DNA of 64,000 nt from Tubulanus polymorphus (lineage: Eukaryota; Nemertea; Palaeonemertea; Tubulaniformes; Tubulanidae), in assembly GCF_964204645.1 (NCBI RefSeq), contig NC_134028.1, positions 11,947,001 through 12,011,000 on the forward strand, read 5' to 3'. How positions within the stretch are numbered: the first letter of the stretch is position 1; the number at the start of each line of letters is the position of its first letter. Of this stretch, positions 31,184-44,159 are shown piece after piece. A program made the position numbers and the translations under genes. A model generated the notes under the pieces. It did not search any database. It was not told where the DNA came from and saw only the letters and a program-made list of their open reading frames with translations.

Positions 31184-31773
31184 CTGTAAAAACCGGCGTA
31201 TAAGTCGAGTTTTTAACCCTTGATTTTACCACTAAATTATTGACCTCGACTTATACGCCGAGTACAGTTTTCTACGAAGTATTTTCAGGTCGCGAGAAAT
31301 ATTGATTCTACCAGACAAAAAACACAGTGTTCATCTCCTTACTGCTATAACAGTTTGAATAATTATTCATGATAAATAAAGTTATTCAATGAAAAAAACT
31401 TCTTTCATTTTGACACAGCTTCATTTAAAACGATGTATTCATATATGCGCGCTCATAGCAGCGCTTAATACATTAGGCTATATATAGCGTGTGACTCACA
31501 CTACTGTATCACTGTATGGTAGTGTACTATACCTGAGTGTGTGTAACAGTCTATTGATTGACACACAGCAGCAATCAGGCTGACGCGTGGCGGCGTGCGT
31601 AAAGGCACACATCGTTATCAAAACAAACTATTCAATACAATGATACTAGTAATTATTCTTCTAAGAGAAGGGACTCGACTTAAAAGCCGGATATATGTTA
31701 AAATCATGAAATGTAGGTCTAAAAATCGACCTCGACTTATACGCCGCGTAGACTTATACGCCGGTTTTTACGG
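31184..31773. mobile_element. TIR element with TA target, copy 1
   Basis: The left end CTGTAAAAACCGGCGTATAAG is the inverse of the right end CTTATACGCCGGTTTTTACGG apart from one base. Both are flanked by TA (31182-31183 and 31774-31775). Internal subterminal copies of the GTATAAGTCGA phrase occur at both ends. The 590-bp element has no transposase. TA target choice fits the Tc1/mariner group in a broad sense. Confidence 0.8.
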
Positions 31774-31775
31774 TA

Positions 31776-33557
31776 TTGCACAGACCACATTTACAATTTG
31801 CCTAATTACTTTATGAAAACTGAATGAAATATCCCGATATTCATAATACATATTAAAATGTAGATAACCCATTATTGACAATTTTCAACATTAAACCACT
31901 ATTTACAATCAAAGACCTGTATTACCAGCCCAATCACCAAATCTCATAATTCCCCAAATTTCTTAAATTTTTGATTTCAAATTTGCAATCCCATATTAGC
32001 TTATCCAAGAATTTCAACATTTTTTTCATAGGTGTCAAATAATCTATTAACATTAATTTTCTTGTCTTTTGTACAGATTTATTGAATACGAGCAGATAAG
32101 TAAAAATTTAGAAGAGGACGTTCGTTTAAGAAATGCATGTAGACCCAGACACCTGCCACATTTCAATTTCAATAGCGGGTATACAAATGTCATCTTCAGT
32201 GTGTAATTCAAAAATTGTTCTTTGGGATTAAAAAATCGTAGAATCAACCATAAATTCTGCCATAAGTTTTACATTTATTCAAAAAATTTAGTAGAAGGCC
32301 AGTCAAGGTTTAAACGTTTTAAATTAGTTCTCATGAGACTGAATGCAAGTGGAATTTGGGGTAGGACTACCCTTCAGTATTAGAATGTGCCCGCCAAAAA
32401 GTATTTTACAGATTTTGTAAGCAAAAATAGATCCAAATGGCATAAAATACCCCTTTCGGTCCTATAAATTTGGAGGGCTAAAAGAACCCCACCAATGTTG
32501 CCCTGGGCTAAGACAACCATTTTTTTAAAGTAGTCAGGAAGTATTTATGGCAAGAAAACTTGCGTGAAATATCTATTAAACAAATCTTATAACAGGATAT
32601 GATCTGTAGTCAAATGTGTGCCTGCCAGATGATGTTTCTTCTCGGCTGTTTATATCCTTAAAATAGAAAAAAAAACAACAACAATAAAAATTTCAATGCA
32701 TGTCCCCTGGACAAAAATTATTTCAAAGTCTTATAAATAAAATACTTGAATGTGCAATATAATGGGATAGCTGGCCCCAGTCAAAAAAAATCATCGGACA
32801 AAAGGCTTTTTCTTTTTTTGAAGTTTTGGCGCCAAAAAATCTAATTTGTTGTCAGGTTTGTTTACACATGTGCGCGATACACGTGGTTATATTACTGTTT
32901 ACATCTGTCGTCATCGGCAAGCCCTGCCCCAGGTGTCAATCAAACGGTTTATAGGCATGGAACCCTTCTAAAATAACTATGCAGTGTAACAATCCGGGAT
33001 TTTCGGTACAAAATCCGATGCCAAATACCTTTCTCTAAAAGGTTATTTCGCGTATATCAGATGAATATTAATTATGACATTCACTTCATAAATTTCAAAG
33101 TGGATTGCTTCTGATTAATGGGGCCCACACGTAGTCATGTAGGCCAAACTGACAGCATGTGTGCATGTTGAACGGACCATTGCGATAATTTTCAATGCTG
33201 TGAACGTCTCTAGATTCTCAGAGGGCCTCTGCGTGCTCACAAGGAATTTACTTAAGTACGTATATTGACACTCACCTTTAGACTGCGTACGGTCCTCTAA
33301 AAATAACATCTGTGATACAACGATTTTAAGAATGGCGCTTCTGTCAATCACTTTACCCCACGTCATAAGCAACACTTGATGTGTGATGTCATGCAAACGG
33401 CATGAAGAGCATCTTTTTAAGAGGGTACAGCAAAAACTACCCAAGGTAGTCAGAGCACCTTTGCACTCTAAGACGCTTTTCCAAGACCCTACAATTGAAT
33501 GATTCCACAACTTCCAGTGGAATATTTACAACAAAGCTTAAATACATTGTAACTTAC
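31776..33557. other. KATNIP intron, no feature recognised
   Basis: AT-rich, with a fairly long minus-strand open frame at 33115-33510 whose product resembles nothing I know. I see no repeat with a partner elsewhere in the window. Confidence 0.4.
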
Positions 33558-33659
33558 ACCAAAGTCTTTGACACCTCGAGATGATGTTTTGCCATAATTC
33601 CAAAGCTTAATCATTGACACAGAAACCGGTTGATCGAATATCACATATACACGATTAAT
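33558..33659 (-). CDS. KATNIP: KATNIP exon with SMIKLWNY motif
   Basis: An acceptor TTTTCAG precedes 33659 and a donor GTAAGT (33552-33557) follows 33558. The exon is exactly 34 codons in phase 0: INRVYVIFDQPVSVSMIKLW, then NYGKTSSRGVKDFG. This is one of the most conserved blocks of KATNIP. It joins without a gap to the exons at 42308 (before) and 18156 (after). The next intron, 33557-18157, is 15.4 kb because the Polinton and other elements landed in it. Confidence 0.95.
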
Positions 33660-34282
33660 CTGAAAACACAAATACAACCAAAGTGACAAACGGAAGCAAT
33701 TTTGTCAGTCTCTTTAATCAAATCTTGGAATGATATGGTAATTTCAGACTTCAAAATAATGTTTATCATTTCAATAGATCCAGATAGTTGACATGAAACA
33801 AAACTAGCAGAATAAGCTTTCGCTTTTGTGAACACAGTACGATACTTTACAAGGTCAAGTTCTTTACATTAAGGAGTAGATTAGATCAGGCCAGTTACTG
33901 AGGAAGAATCGCTTTGATTGTCACGTGTTAATTGTGTGGCTTCACAATAGGATATTTTTCACAGTTAGCCAGATTTGATTTTGAAAGCTTAACACCAGTG
34001 ATGTGGTTACCAACTTGGCCTTTTTGACAAATAAAGGGTCAGGGCTGTGATCAATAGATGAAATTCCTAAGAATAAGCTTGCTGAATAGCTTGGGAGGCT
34101 TGCTGTGAAATGAACTAGGGGTCCAGAGAATCAACGCCGACTTAGGAAGTGGTTTGAAATGCTCAATAATCAGGCGATTTCAATATTCTGTAACCAATTA
34201 CCTTGAAAATTCACAAAATCATAGAATGTTATGAGCTATAGTTTAACAATAATAATTTTGTTATATAAAATTATTCCGCTAC
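33660..34282. other. KATNIP intron, no feature recognised
   Basis: Mixed-composition DNA without coding support. Its right edge runs into the long repeats that begin at 34283. Confidence 0.4.
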
Positions 34283-34796
34283 TCAACGCCCCCTGGTGGC
34301 CATATACAAAACCAATCACCTTGTAACTCATCTAAATTGTAAAACATGGCATGCACTACAAATTTGCACTTGGTTGCAATTACAAAATAACCATCGGTAC
34401 CAAAGACAAAGACAAATGGTATATGAATCAATATTTAACTCCCTCGGTGGCAAGGACAAACTAGGGGTCGAGGGACACCATGCCCACTTGGGAAGTGGTT
34501 TCAAATGCTCAACAATGTAACAATTTCAATATTCAACGCCCCCTGGTGACCATATACAAAAACCAATGACCTTGAAACTCACCACAATCATATGTCATGA
34601 ACTACAACTTTGCAATTGATCATGGTAACAAAATATGCCTAGGTACCAATCTAATAAGGAAATACTAAGTTATTCTACTATTCAATGTCCCCTGGTGATC
34701 ACATAGAATAACTTTATGTCCTTAACACTAACCACAATCATAGACGATGTCATGAGCTACAACATTGCAATTGATTGTGATAACAAAATATGAATA

Positions 34797-35454
34797 CCGT
34801 ATTTTCCTGTGTATAAGTCGAGTTTTTGAGACCAAAAATCATGTCCAAAAAACGTAGATCGACTTATACACCGGCTACACTTTCGATATCGTTTTAAACT
34901 GACGATGTTTAGAGTTCAAGGTCGCCATGATGAAATGGAATATTGATTTATGTTAGGCTACACTCATATACCAATTAGAATTTAGGATGTTGATAAAAAT
35001 AGTTTCTTATAGTTTGGAAATGTTTCAAAATTAACTAATGTTAAAAATCAAAAGAGAAAGAAAACCGCGTATATTCATTGTACAGTGTTTATATAAGCCG
35101 TGATGCTGTGGCAGCGTGCCAATAATCAATACACAGTCAGTCTAATAATAGACTACAGGCGCGCGGCATTCAACGTTTACACTATACATTCAGCACGTGG
35201 ATACAAACAATGAGCACTAATCCCGTAATTTAATATTAGAAACAACAGATCCCAATGATTTAATAATGCAATTAGTGGTAAATACTCTCAACTACTATGA
35301 GAATGACATCGGCACTGTTTTCAATGTGACATATGTAAACACATGAAGAAGCGACTCGACTTATACACCGACTATAGCCCTAGCACAACTTTTTAAACAT
35401 GAAAATTTGACCTCGACTTATACACCGGGTTGACTTGTACACCGGAAAATACGG
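34797..35454. mobile_element. TIR element with TA target, copy 2
   Basis: Left end CCGTATTTTCC and GTGTATAAGTCGAG; right end GACTTGTACACCGG and AAAATACGG; TA on both sides (34795-34796, 35455-35456). It is 658 bp, the same family type as 31184-31773 but clearly diverged. It interrupts one of the long repeats around it. No coding region. Confidence 0.8.
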
Positions 35455-36159
35455 TATGTACGAATATAATATAGAAATACTAAGTTACTAATGTATTATT
35501 CAACGCCCCATGGTGGCCATATACAAAACCAATGACCTTGAAACTCACCACAATCACAGAACACATTATGGGGAGCTACAACTTTCTAATTGATTGTGGT
35601 AACAAATTATGCTTAGTTATCAATATAATTTGGAAAAACTTTTTCCCACCTACGAATGAGTACTGATGACACCAAGATGGCCGCCAATTGCGCCATAATT
35701 TGCTGATCAAAAATACCTCTCTCAGGTATGAAACATCCCTTTCCAAAGAACACCCATCACAAATTGCAATGAGAAATGGCAAACCAGTAGGAAGCTACAG
35801 GACTCAGAATTCTGGCCAAAATTGACATTTTTGGGCACTAAAAAGGTCATAGGACAGCCATCTTGACTTTGATCAACCTAATTTTTCTTGTGCTGATGTG
35901 CCCTTGGGGGATTCAAATATACACGACAGATTAAGGTAATTGTTTAAAGCGTCTTCAAAATTTCCCTCAAAAAGTTCAAAAATGTGTAAAAAGTGCTGAT
36001 TTAGGCAAACATCAATGGCTGCCTGTCAGCCATCTTGATTCTGACAGGGCCAGTCTTTGGGCTGAAGATGTCTCTAGGGTAGATACATGTGTAACCCAAA
36101 TATCAAGACATTACATAGAAGCGTCTACAAAACTTCCTTAAATAACTGGATTCCGTCTA

Positions 36160-36215
36160 CGGACGGATGAACGGACGGACGAATGGACGGATGGATGACG
36201 GACGAAAAGTGAACG
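36160..36215. repeat. Short GGACGGAT-type simple repeat
   Basis: Seven or so imperfect copies of GGACGGAT/GGACGAAT end one of the long repeats. A similar phrase, GGACGGACGTACATG, ends the repeat at 9110. Confidence 0.75.
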
Positions 36216-36510
36216 CAATAGCCGGGTGGGACTTAAGTCGCAAGTGGGCTAAAAACTGGGCATCCCCAATTCCATGTGAGGATGTGTATCAACACTTTGA
36301 TATTTTTGTCCAATAACCTTTCTCCGTATATGAATGAGGAATGATGCCACTAAGATGGCCACCGATTGTGTGAAATTGACTGATAGAAAAACCTGTCTCA
36401 TATGTAATGTAGAACTCAAATTTTGATGTTATATGGCAAACAAAGTTGTGAAGGTAGAAGCCTAAGGATTCAGACCTAAAATGTCCGAAGAAGTCGAAAG
36501 ACAACAATCT

Positions 36511-36995
36511 TGTTTCAGTGTGGTGGACTAGGCGTAACTGAGTCTGTATCCTTTGTTTAGTTTAGTCCGTATCCGTGTTTTAATGTGAACCTGTTAGACT
36601 GGAAGCGGTCTCTTATTCTCTTGAGGTAGAATAAAGCAGTCGTTGTTATATCTATGGTTCATGTTTATTGGTGGAAATCGGCCCGCAAATGGAGACACCA
36701 ATACGTACAGTCAATCCCGCATAAGTCATCATCAAATCAGTCGTATCATCACATCTTTCGTATAATCATTTTGGTCCCGATTTTTTGGTTATGTCAACCG
36801 TCTGGCGATTGATAATCATTTGTATGCTTAATACACTATGCTCAAAGCAATTTTTAGCACCATGAAACGCAATTTCAGTAGCCTGTAATTTCACTACTAA
36901 AGGGCGAATTGAACGGATTAAGCAAAAATATATTGAGAAATTTACCTAAAAGTTTCAAAAATTCGATTTATTTGAGCACGTTTTTTATGCAGCAT
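36511..36995. other. No recognisable feature
   Basis: Spacer between the repeat cluster and the next dispersed repeat; no coding block is supported. Confidence 0.35.
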
Positions 36996-37336
36996 ATCAT
37001 TCAGCTCACTTCGATCTACAAATACTCTGTGCGTATTTTGAAGAATCAACGTTACAAAAGCACCGTCGGGCCGTAAACAACGAAAATTGAGCCCCATTCA
37101 AAGAGCCGACATGTTTTTCTAAGTCGTCTTTCCGAAATCTACCGCACGTTTCTTGTCACGTCGATTATCAATTCAAGCATAATTTAACAAATTTATTACC
37201 CAAAGATTGCACATTCAGCTGCGGTCTTTATAAACTAATTTTAACAATAGCCCATTTTCCTCATCAAATCATATTACCGAAATTTACTACTTTAGATTTT
37301 AAAAGCTTTGTCGAGCCGTAAACATCAACGAATCGG
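36996..37336 (-). repeat. Dispersed repeat, inverted copy of 27066-27415
   Basis: Shares GAGCCCCATTCAAAGAGCC and ACCGCACGTTTCTTGTCAC with the reverse strand of 27066-27415 along its whole length, with scattered changes. Non-coding. Confidence 0.85.
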
Positions 37337-38829
37337 TTTACTACTCTGACTGGATTGTGCCACGGCGTGGTGGATAGCGAAGAGAAAGGCCTCATGGTTC
37401 TTCTTATCTTTACCACCGTACATAAACCTGGCCCTGATGCAGGATTTCTCCCCTTGTGTGTGATAGTTGATAGTACATGGTATAGTGGCCTATGTTTTGA
37501 TTGGAAGGATATTACAAAATAGTATTGTAGTTTAATTAATAGGCCTAATTTAAAAACGCATTGGAGATTTTACCGTATACGGCAGAGTGTTTTTACTGTG
37601 TACATCGTCGCTGATTGGCTGATTCACGCTGCACATGCGCAAAGAGGTGCGCAACTTAGAAAATTCAAGGAAAGTGTGGAGAACAGAGTAAGAGAAAATA
37701 GAGCGGATAGAGCAAGACCCAAATCCGGGCCAGTATCTTACTAGCGCAGTGTCATACCACTAAAGTCTATTTATTTTCGATTGTTCTCGATCTTTTTGGG
37801 ATATTTCCTTTCATTTTGGGTGTGCATATCTCAAATAGGGTTTTAATAGTGTGCAGTCCAGATAAATAAATTATCTATGAAGTAAACAAACACGAACAAA
37901 ATGGCGGTCGTTCTCGTCAATTTAGAGCTCGATTTTCGAGAATATTCATCGATCCTTCAAAACAGTGTAAAATGGATATAAAAAAATGACTTATCTGCAC
38001 AACTCTACTGATTCAATTAAGACCTATTTGAGGGATGCACTACGAAAATTAAGTGAAATAACCCAAACAGATCTAGGACAATGGAAAATAAATTGACTTT
38101 ATGGATCTAACATTTACCGAATTTCAATGTAATAAGGATAAAGAATTGAATTATCACCTAATACACATGCCATCAGAGGACGCAGAGCCGTATATAACAG
38201 CTATACTATTTTAAATTGCTAATCTCATGACGCCTGCATACCCCTTATATCGAACATATTTTCTAAAACATTTGATTATTGAAATTATATGTTTACACAT
38301 TTTATATTGACCGCTTGTAGCCGCTGATGAAATTCACGCCGGCCCTACACAGATTGTAGATAACTTCGCCATTCCACCAGTATACCCATGTCATGGTCTG
38401 ACTTTTATATCAGACTTCTGCATCGTGTATACATCCGCCATTTAACCGAATAATCCGATTTACGCCGTCCGCTTCTGATATAATCATATATCCTTTACTA
38501 TTACAATACGTCTTCTTGTGATATTCAGTGCAATATAACATTTCGACGTTCAAATAGAGGTCATTATATAATCACAGGAAGCTTCTACATCTTTGTCAAT
38601 AATTTTGCCAAATAGCTTGTATGTGTACACATAGACAAGACCTGTGACGTTTTGCACATCGATTTACGGTTGTCGTTTGTAAAATGACGCTGAAATGGTT
38701 AACATTGTTTAGGTTTCCTAATGGTAACGTTTTATAAGGCGTCAAAAAAGCTGAGCTCGTACTAGAGAAGATACAAGAAAAGTAGTTTGGTGTAGGAAAT
38801 ACATGTATAATGATAATAAGGAATAATGA
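37337..38829. other. Intron, mostly featureless
   Basis: 38330-38495 is the inverted relative of 30920-31070. Otherwise no coding region, RNA gene or repeat is supported. Confidence 0.45.
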
Positions 38830-41290
38830 ATGTTATGTTGATGTATTGGCGAATTTGGAGCAATTGTAACAGTTTGAGTTGCCGCAGATCACGTTTGTAT
38901 TGTATTTAGAGGTGAGATACGATTTTAGATGGTGTTTAAGTGTATGTTTGTTCATGAGCAGTGCTTGTGTTGGTAAGGGAAGGTTTTGCCAGATTGAGAG
39001 AATTTTGGAGAACGATTTAGTGCTTGGTAATTGATTTATGAGTAGACAATGTGTGATCATGTTGAATGTTTTTGTAGGTGTTTATAGTGGGAGAAATGTT
39101 TTCAATGGTAAAAATGTTGTTGAAATGATGTGGTGATGATAGTTTTGGTGGATAAATAGGGTGGCTTTTTAATAAGATTAATTTAATAAGAATTAGAATA
39201 AAGGTAGCTACTAGACATTTCAACATTAGTATCTAAACAGAAAGTATGAGTATTACCACTTAGTAATTGGCATTGGTAACTGGCATTGGAACATAAAAAA
39301 TTTAGTTGAGGCTGCACGGTTGCAGTAACTACATAAAGGGTTGTCGACATTGCGGAAGTTGTGATTGAACAGATGCGACTTGAGCAAGAGATTAAGGCCT
39401 ATTAAGGCGGATTTCCTTTTCGCGACTGACATTACCGAAGCGGTGTGATGGAACCGTATGAGAGTTGAATTTCTTTACTGTAGATTTGAAGACCGAAAAT
39501 GAAGGGATACTTTTGACGTTTGGTTCGGTTTCGTTCCATGCGTACATTAATTTAAACAGCAGACTTTTTTGTACTTTAGCCGAATTGAACACCGGTATGG
39601 TAAATGGATGCGGATTTCGAATAAACCCGGGTTGAATTGACTTATAGCATTCAAAGATTGATGTTACGTAGGACGGGGCGGTACCGTAGCGACACGGTAC
39701 ATAAATTGCTCCACTCTACGCGTTTCCAGTTTTTTCCAGTTCAAGCAGGTAACAACTTTTTGCTTGTTAGATCCGTGGATGCAGCCGGAGACTATGATAG
39801 CGGCGTTATATTGGATGCGGTCCAAGCTAACGAGTTCAGCAGCACCGCCGCTATTATAAAGCATGTCACCATAGTCGAAGTGCGGACTTATAAACGACAA
39901 GTACATTCTATTTAGATGACATGATGTGAGAAGTTTGGATAGCGGTTTTAAAGGATTAATAAGTTTTTGAATTTTACCGCCCAGATGTTCAACATGTTGG
40001 TTGTATGACAAGTTTTCATCGAGGATGAAACCGAGATGTTTATGATGACGCTTTCTGGGGATGTTTTCATGGCCTAGCGTAAGGGGGATGTAGATTTGAG
40101 TACCTTTTTTGCAGAAGGTTATATTGGCACTCTTAGATGGTTTAAATGAAAGACACCAAGTAGTAGACCACTGGTTGATTCTGTCAAGATCAGACTGGAT
40201 GATACGATTGCCATTATCCGGATTGGTGCGATCAAGTGGGGTATGGATAGATGTATCATCGGCATATAGAAATACAGACGACTCCAAAATGTCTGGCGGA
40301 TCATTAATATAAAGAAGAAAAAGAAGTGGTCCTAACAAAGATCCCTGAGGCATGCCAGTATTAATATAGCCCTCGGCTGAGTAGTCCGATAACGTTTATT
40401 CTACTTTAGTTCATATACGTCGATTAAATAAATAACTGCTAATTAAGTCTAGAGTTTTACCAGTTATTCCATAAGCATGGAGCTTTTTTATTAGTAAATA
40501 ATGCGGCAGGCTGTCAAAAGCAGCAGAAATGTTGTGGTTGTTTTCGTTGAATTGTTTATAAATATAGGAAGTAATAACAACCAGTTGATTGGTAGTTGAA
40601 TGACCTTAAAGAAATCCCACTTGGTTTGGATGCATTAAATTGTTGGTTAAAAGGTGACTGTATAGTTGATCTTACACACAACGCGTTCAAAAAATTTCAG
40701 AAATAGACGTAAGGAGAGAAATGAGTCTGTAATTGTTCGGATCGGATTTACACTCCTTCTTGTAGATTAAGGTAACAGTACCGAGATTCCAACTATACGT
40801 AAAAACACTGTCATAAAGAATCTTGTTGAACAGTAAAGAGAGTACCGATAAAGAGTACAGAGTACAAATAATTTTATCACCTTAAGCTTTTACACCGTGA
40901 CGTCGCGAGTCAAAGTCGATCGAGATCGCACAATGATCGGATAGTTCAATTGGTGCTATAACATCATGGTGAGTAATGTGGTCGGGCGAATCTGTCACTA
41001 GGAGATCAATGCATGATTAGCTGTTCGTCGATAAGTTGAAAAAGGTTTAGTTGATCTAAACTGCGTTTCAATTTGCGCCCAGGTGTATCCGTAGAGTCGG
41101 TTTTGTAGAAGAGCCTGTTTTTGCTGTTGAAATCACCAATAATTATGAGGGAGTCATTGACATTTGGAGGTTTTGCGCTGATGAAAACCTACTCTTTAAG
41201 TCAGCTAGGTATTTTTTACAAGTTCTGCATCTTGAGACAGTGATTTGTAGCAGACGCCGATCACGATGTTGCTGTGCACGCAGCACAATT
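38830..41290 (-). pseudogene. LINE with AP endonuclease and RT, broken
   Basis: From 41290 down, the minus strand gives an APE-type endonuclease end (LIIIGDFNSKN near 41145; SDHC near 40940), RT blocks (SAAFDSLPHYLL near 40510; MPQGSLLGPLLFLLYIND and FLYADDTSIH in the intact frame 40353-39664), the post-RT region (IQYNAAIIVSGC), and a C-terminal CX2C stretch (HNFRNVDNPLCSYCN near 39340). The order and motifs fit the Jockey/I/Nimb side of LINEs and differ from the CR1/L2-like copies. Stops and shifts occur in the endonuclease and between domains. Confidence 0.8.
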
Positions 41291-42307
41291 TCATTTACCC
41301 ATATTATTTACTTTTTAAACTTTTCATTGTTATTCCGTTTACAAGGAGAACCAAAATCTGAGGATTGGAAGGATAACCACCTCAAGCATTCTTAATAAAC
41401 AGACAGTATGTTCAAAATGTAGCATTTAATTTAGCAATATCGATCTTTTCCCAGGAGTGAATCTACTTAGTATTATGGAAAAGGTATCAGGCAGGTGCTG
41501 CCACTATCAGGTGATGAAAGGTTGAGTAGTGGGTTTTCCCCAAGGGTGAAAATATCTATTTATAAGGTCAGGAAAATGATCGTTTAAAAATAAGTACACA
41601 AAATTATTTCATATTTAATTTTGATTTTGCCTTCCGACCGGCAGTAGAAGTAAACAAACCCGTACTCCCGTTTTTGAAAGTTCATAGTTCTATAGCCGTA
41701 TTTTCATAAAGGAAGATAAAACAAATCCGTATTGTGAAAAGAACCGATGAAAAACTGTTGTTTTTATGGAGCATCTGTACTTATGTATTTAGCTATTAAA
41801 ATCTGTAGCAAATAGGGAAACCCCATAGGGATAAGCAGGTCTGAGTAGGATACGCGGAATAATTTTGAAAGTCATCAAGAATCAAGGTCAAGCATCGATA
41901 AGTAGGAAACGGAAAAAAGTTGAACTTGCACATTTCCCCAAGAACTTCCAAACACCTTAGAGCTGAAGGACACAACATTCCATATTAATTTTAACACGTA
42001 TTTCACTCATAATGATAAAATTTAAGCTGTGTATATCCAGTGGTTACAATTTGTGCCACCAAAAACTTACAGAAGGTTACTCTCAGAAACATCCTATAAG
42101 GATCAATAAGGATGTGAGGGTAGATATACATACATACATACATACATACATACACATAATATCAATGCATCAAAGTGAATCAAAAACAGTCTTTTGAAGA
42201 AAACTAGATTCTGTCTAGGTGGACTGATGGATAAAAGAGGTTACTTTAGTGAAAATAATCAATATAGTCTCAATACGCTATAAAATGGATGCTACTTTTT
42301 TGCTTAC
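41291..42307. repeat. Intron with dispersed repeat and microsatellite
   Basis: 41810-42075 matches 58990-59225 (shared TGTATATCCAGTGGT and the nearby GTGCCACCA phrase). A TACA microsatellite lies at 42126-42153. 41291-41800 shows nothing I recognise. Confidence 0.6.
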
Positions 42308-42447
42308 CACATTTGGAAGTATTGGAGCGAGCCACATGTGTGAGCCATCAATGGTTTCATTGAACCCATCAATTAATTTATCAGGGGTGCGTACATCATT
42401 ACATTCTTCTTCTAAAACATTGATGCTATCTGGAAAGGCTGATATAT
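42308..42447 (-). CDS. KATNIP: KATNIP exon with DGSHMWLAPILP motif
   Basis: The acceptor is a T-run ending ACAG just above 42447; the donor GTAAG is at 42303-42307. The 140-bp exon takes two bases to finish a codon begun with the A that ends the previous exon, then reads ISAFPDSINVLEEECNDVRT, PDKLIDGFNETIDGSHMWLA, PILPNV and ends in phase 0. The RTPDKLID...HMWLAPILP pattern is diagnostic for KATNIP. Confidence 0.95.
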
Positions 42448-42761
42448 CTGTAAAAAAAAAACTGAAGATATTTCATAAATTGTGGCAGGGCAAACAAACT
42501 CTTTGACCACTGGAGTTGCGGCAACAACGACTGTTTAGGTAAATAACGGTTTTACTATGTGGTTTGGTGTTTTACAACCTACTGATTGAAATGCTGACGC
42601 TTTTTCTGGGACACACTGCAATCAGCCAATTTAATAGGAAGGGCAGTACATACAGCGCATCCAACCATTCAGATTGATTGACATAATTCGTAAATGATGT
42701 GTTTTGTAGCAATTGGTTTTCTAATTCGAATTGAGATGAATACCATTCTCAATGTACTCAC

Positions 42762-42872
42762 TTTTATTCTCAATTCCGATTTTCTCTCCATGTTCATCGA
42801 AGAATTCTAAACCATTTAGTCCAATATAGTAGGGGTCACCCCATGAAGAAATTAAGTGAAATTGATAGATAA
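42762..42872 (-). CDS. KATNIP: KATNIP exon with SWGDPYYIGL motif
   Basis: The donor GTGAGT (42756-42761) is clear; the acceptor (GTTAAG, above 42872) has a poor pyrimidine tract and is inferred from the frame, since a stop codon lies just upstream. The 111-bp exon starts with two bases of a split codon and reads IYQFHLISSWGDPYYIGLNG, LEFFDEHGEKIGIENK, then one base. SWGDPYYIGL is a conserved KATNIP phrase. Its required phase does not match the end of the exon at 50424, so an exon between them is missing or unseen. Confidence 0.92.
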
Positions 42873-43894
42873 CTTAACAAAATCAAGGATTCATATGACA
42901 TTATATTTTTGAAATTTTCAACCAGATTTTCAAATTATTGTAACTGGTCTGCTACCCTTTGTACACTTCCCAGTGCAACATATGAACCATTTATATTTTT
43001 GTTGCTTCATTCGAAATCCGGTAAAAGGAGGGATGGTAGTGTCCTTCTTGTTTTAGTGTTCGACAACTCAGTCGGTTGTGTATATAATCCGTGTAAATTG
43101 GTAGTAATGACATGGAAGAATAAGAGACTGTTGTCTGTAGCTGTATGACGTAGAAGAATAAAAGACTGTAATAATGATGACACATAAAATATAACATGAT
43201 TACAAAAGGATACATCCACGTGGAACAGGAATGCAGTCATAATCAGCTGTCTTCTTAACAATAGTATTCAACCTAAAAATAGTCTTCTAGTAATAGATCA
43301 TACTTTATTTTGAAGATGCCTGTATAGATGTAATTGCCGGTGGTAATCTAAGTATTTTTATATGCTGAGATGGTGTCAGACGGTAAGAAGTAAGAAACGA
43401 GCAATGTTGGCTGAATTCAAATATACAGTACAGATGATAGAATTTAAATCAACTATATACAAAAAAGACCACCTCTTAAGTGTCTGACAATGAAATTGCC
43501 CGACAAGGGAAGAATATCATGTTCATGTAGCAAATCAAGTTTACTCATTCAGAAGTGACCTAGAAAAAAGGATATGACCTTTCCTGCAAGTTTTATGTGT
43601 CTTAATCACAACCAAGCAGAGGGAAAGATCAGTCTTTTCTTTCTTATTTGAAAATATTGAATTCCCAGTTTGGCTTAGGGTACAAATAACTTACAATGCC
43701 ACTGTCAGTCACCTTGGACAATACATTCATTCATACAAGATGTCATTGCTTGATATGAATTGAATTCGGTCATAGGGCACAATCCACATTTTTGGAATCG
43801 AAGGTGGCCCAGTCAGCCATCTTAAAGGGTAAATGACACTTATTTTTTATTTCAAAATATGATGTATTCTATTGACCTATACACTCATTTTCAA
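42873..43894. other. KATNIP intron, no feature recognised
   Basis: Short open frames on both strands without known motifs. 43790-43840 has the AGTCAGCCATCTT phrase of the long repeat family. The missing exon was looked for here and not found. Confidence 0.4.
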
Positions 43895-44071
43895 TCGCAC
43901 CATACTGGTGCGCCACCTGGGATCTTTTGATCTATTGTTCCTTCTTCTTGTACTGTCCGTCATGGAATAAAGAGGTATTGTCTAGTAACTTTGATCTTTT
44001 GTGTAGTTATTTCGTGGGTTCACAGGAATCTCTTTTGTCCTACCAAACTGAGGATACCCGAAATCATTACA
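43895..44071 (+). repeat. 5' LTR, start missing
   Basis: From CGCACCATACTGG to AAATCATTACA it matches the 3' LTR; about 40 bases at its start are absent or unrecognisable. An AATAAAG polyadenylation-like signal lies at about 43967. The next bases, TTGGTAGCAGCG (44072-44083), are the primer-binding site, which would pair with a tRNA ending GCTACCA, probably a leucine tRNA. Confidence 0.8.
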
Positions 44072-44159
44072 TTGGTAGCAGCGTACTTGGATTTTTAGCG
44101 TACTCACGAAAATGCATATCCTGAAATCCCATATAAGGTACAGGATGAACTGGCACCTG

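Larger units (their letters stand above)
34283..36510. repeat. Cluster of long degenerate repeats
   Basis: CAACGCCCCCTGGTGGCC-type phrases start repeats near 34283, 34535, 34684 (diverged) and 35499, each followed by AACCAATGACCTTGAAACTC. A second family, around AAGATGGCCGCC, repeats at about 35640-35870 and 36310-36510. The cluster is interrupted by the TIR element at 34797-35454. 10555-10625 is a distant member. Non-coding. Confidence 0.7.

Noticed and set aside
33115-33510. A 131-codon minus-strand open frame as a real gene or KATNIP exon
   Set aside because: It does not continue the phase of the exon at 33558, has no KATNIP-like phrase, and the next exon already follows correctly at 18156.
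38330-38495. Inverted partner of 30920-31070 as one end of a large TIR element spanning 7.5 kb
   Set aside because: The copies are diverged, have no shared tips or target duplication, and the span includes a KATNIP exon. Two separate dispersed copies is simpler.
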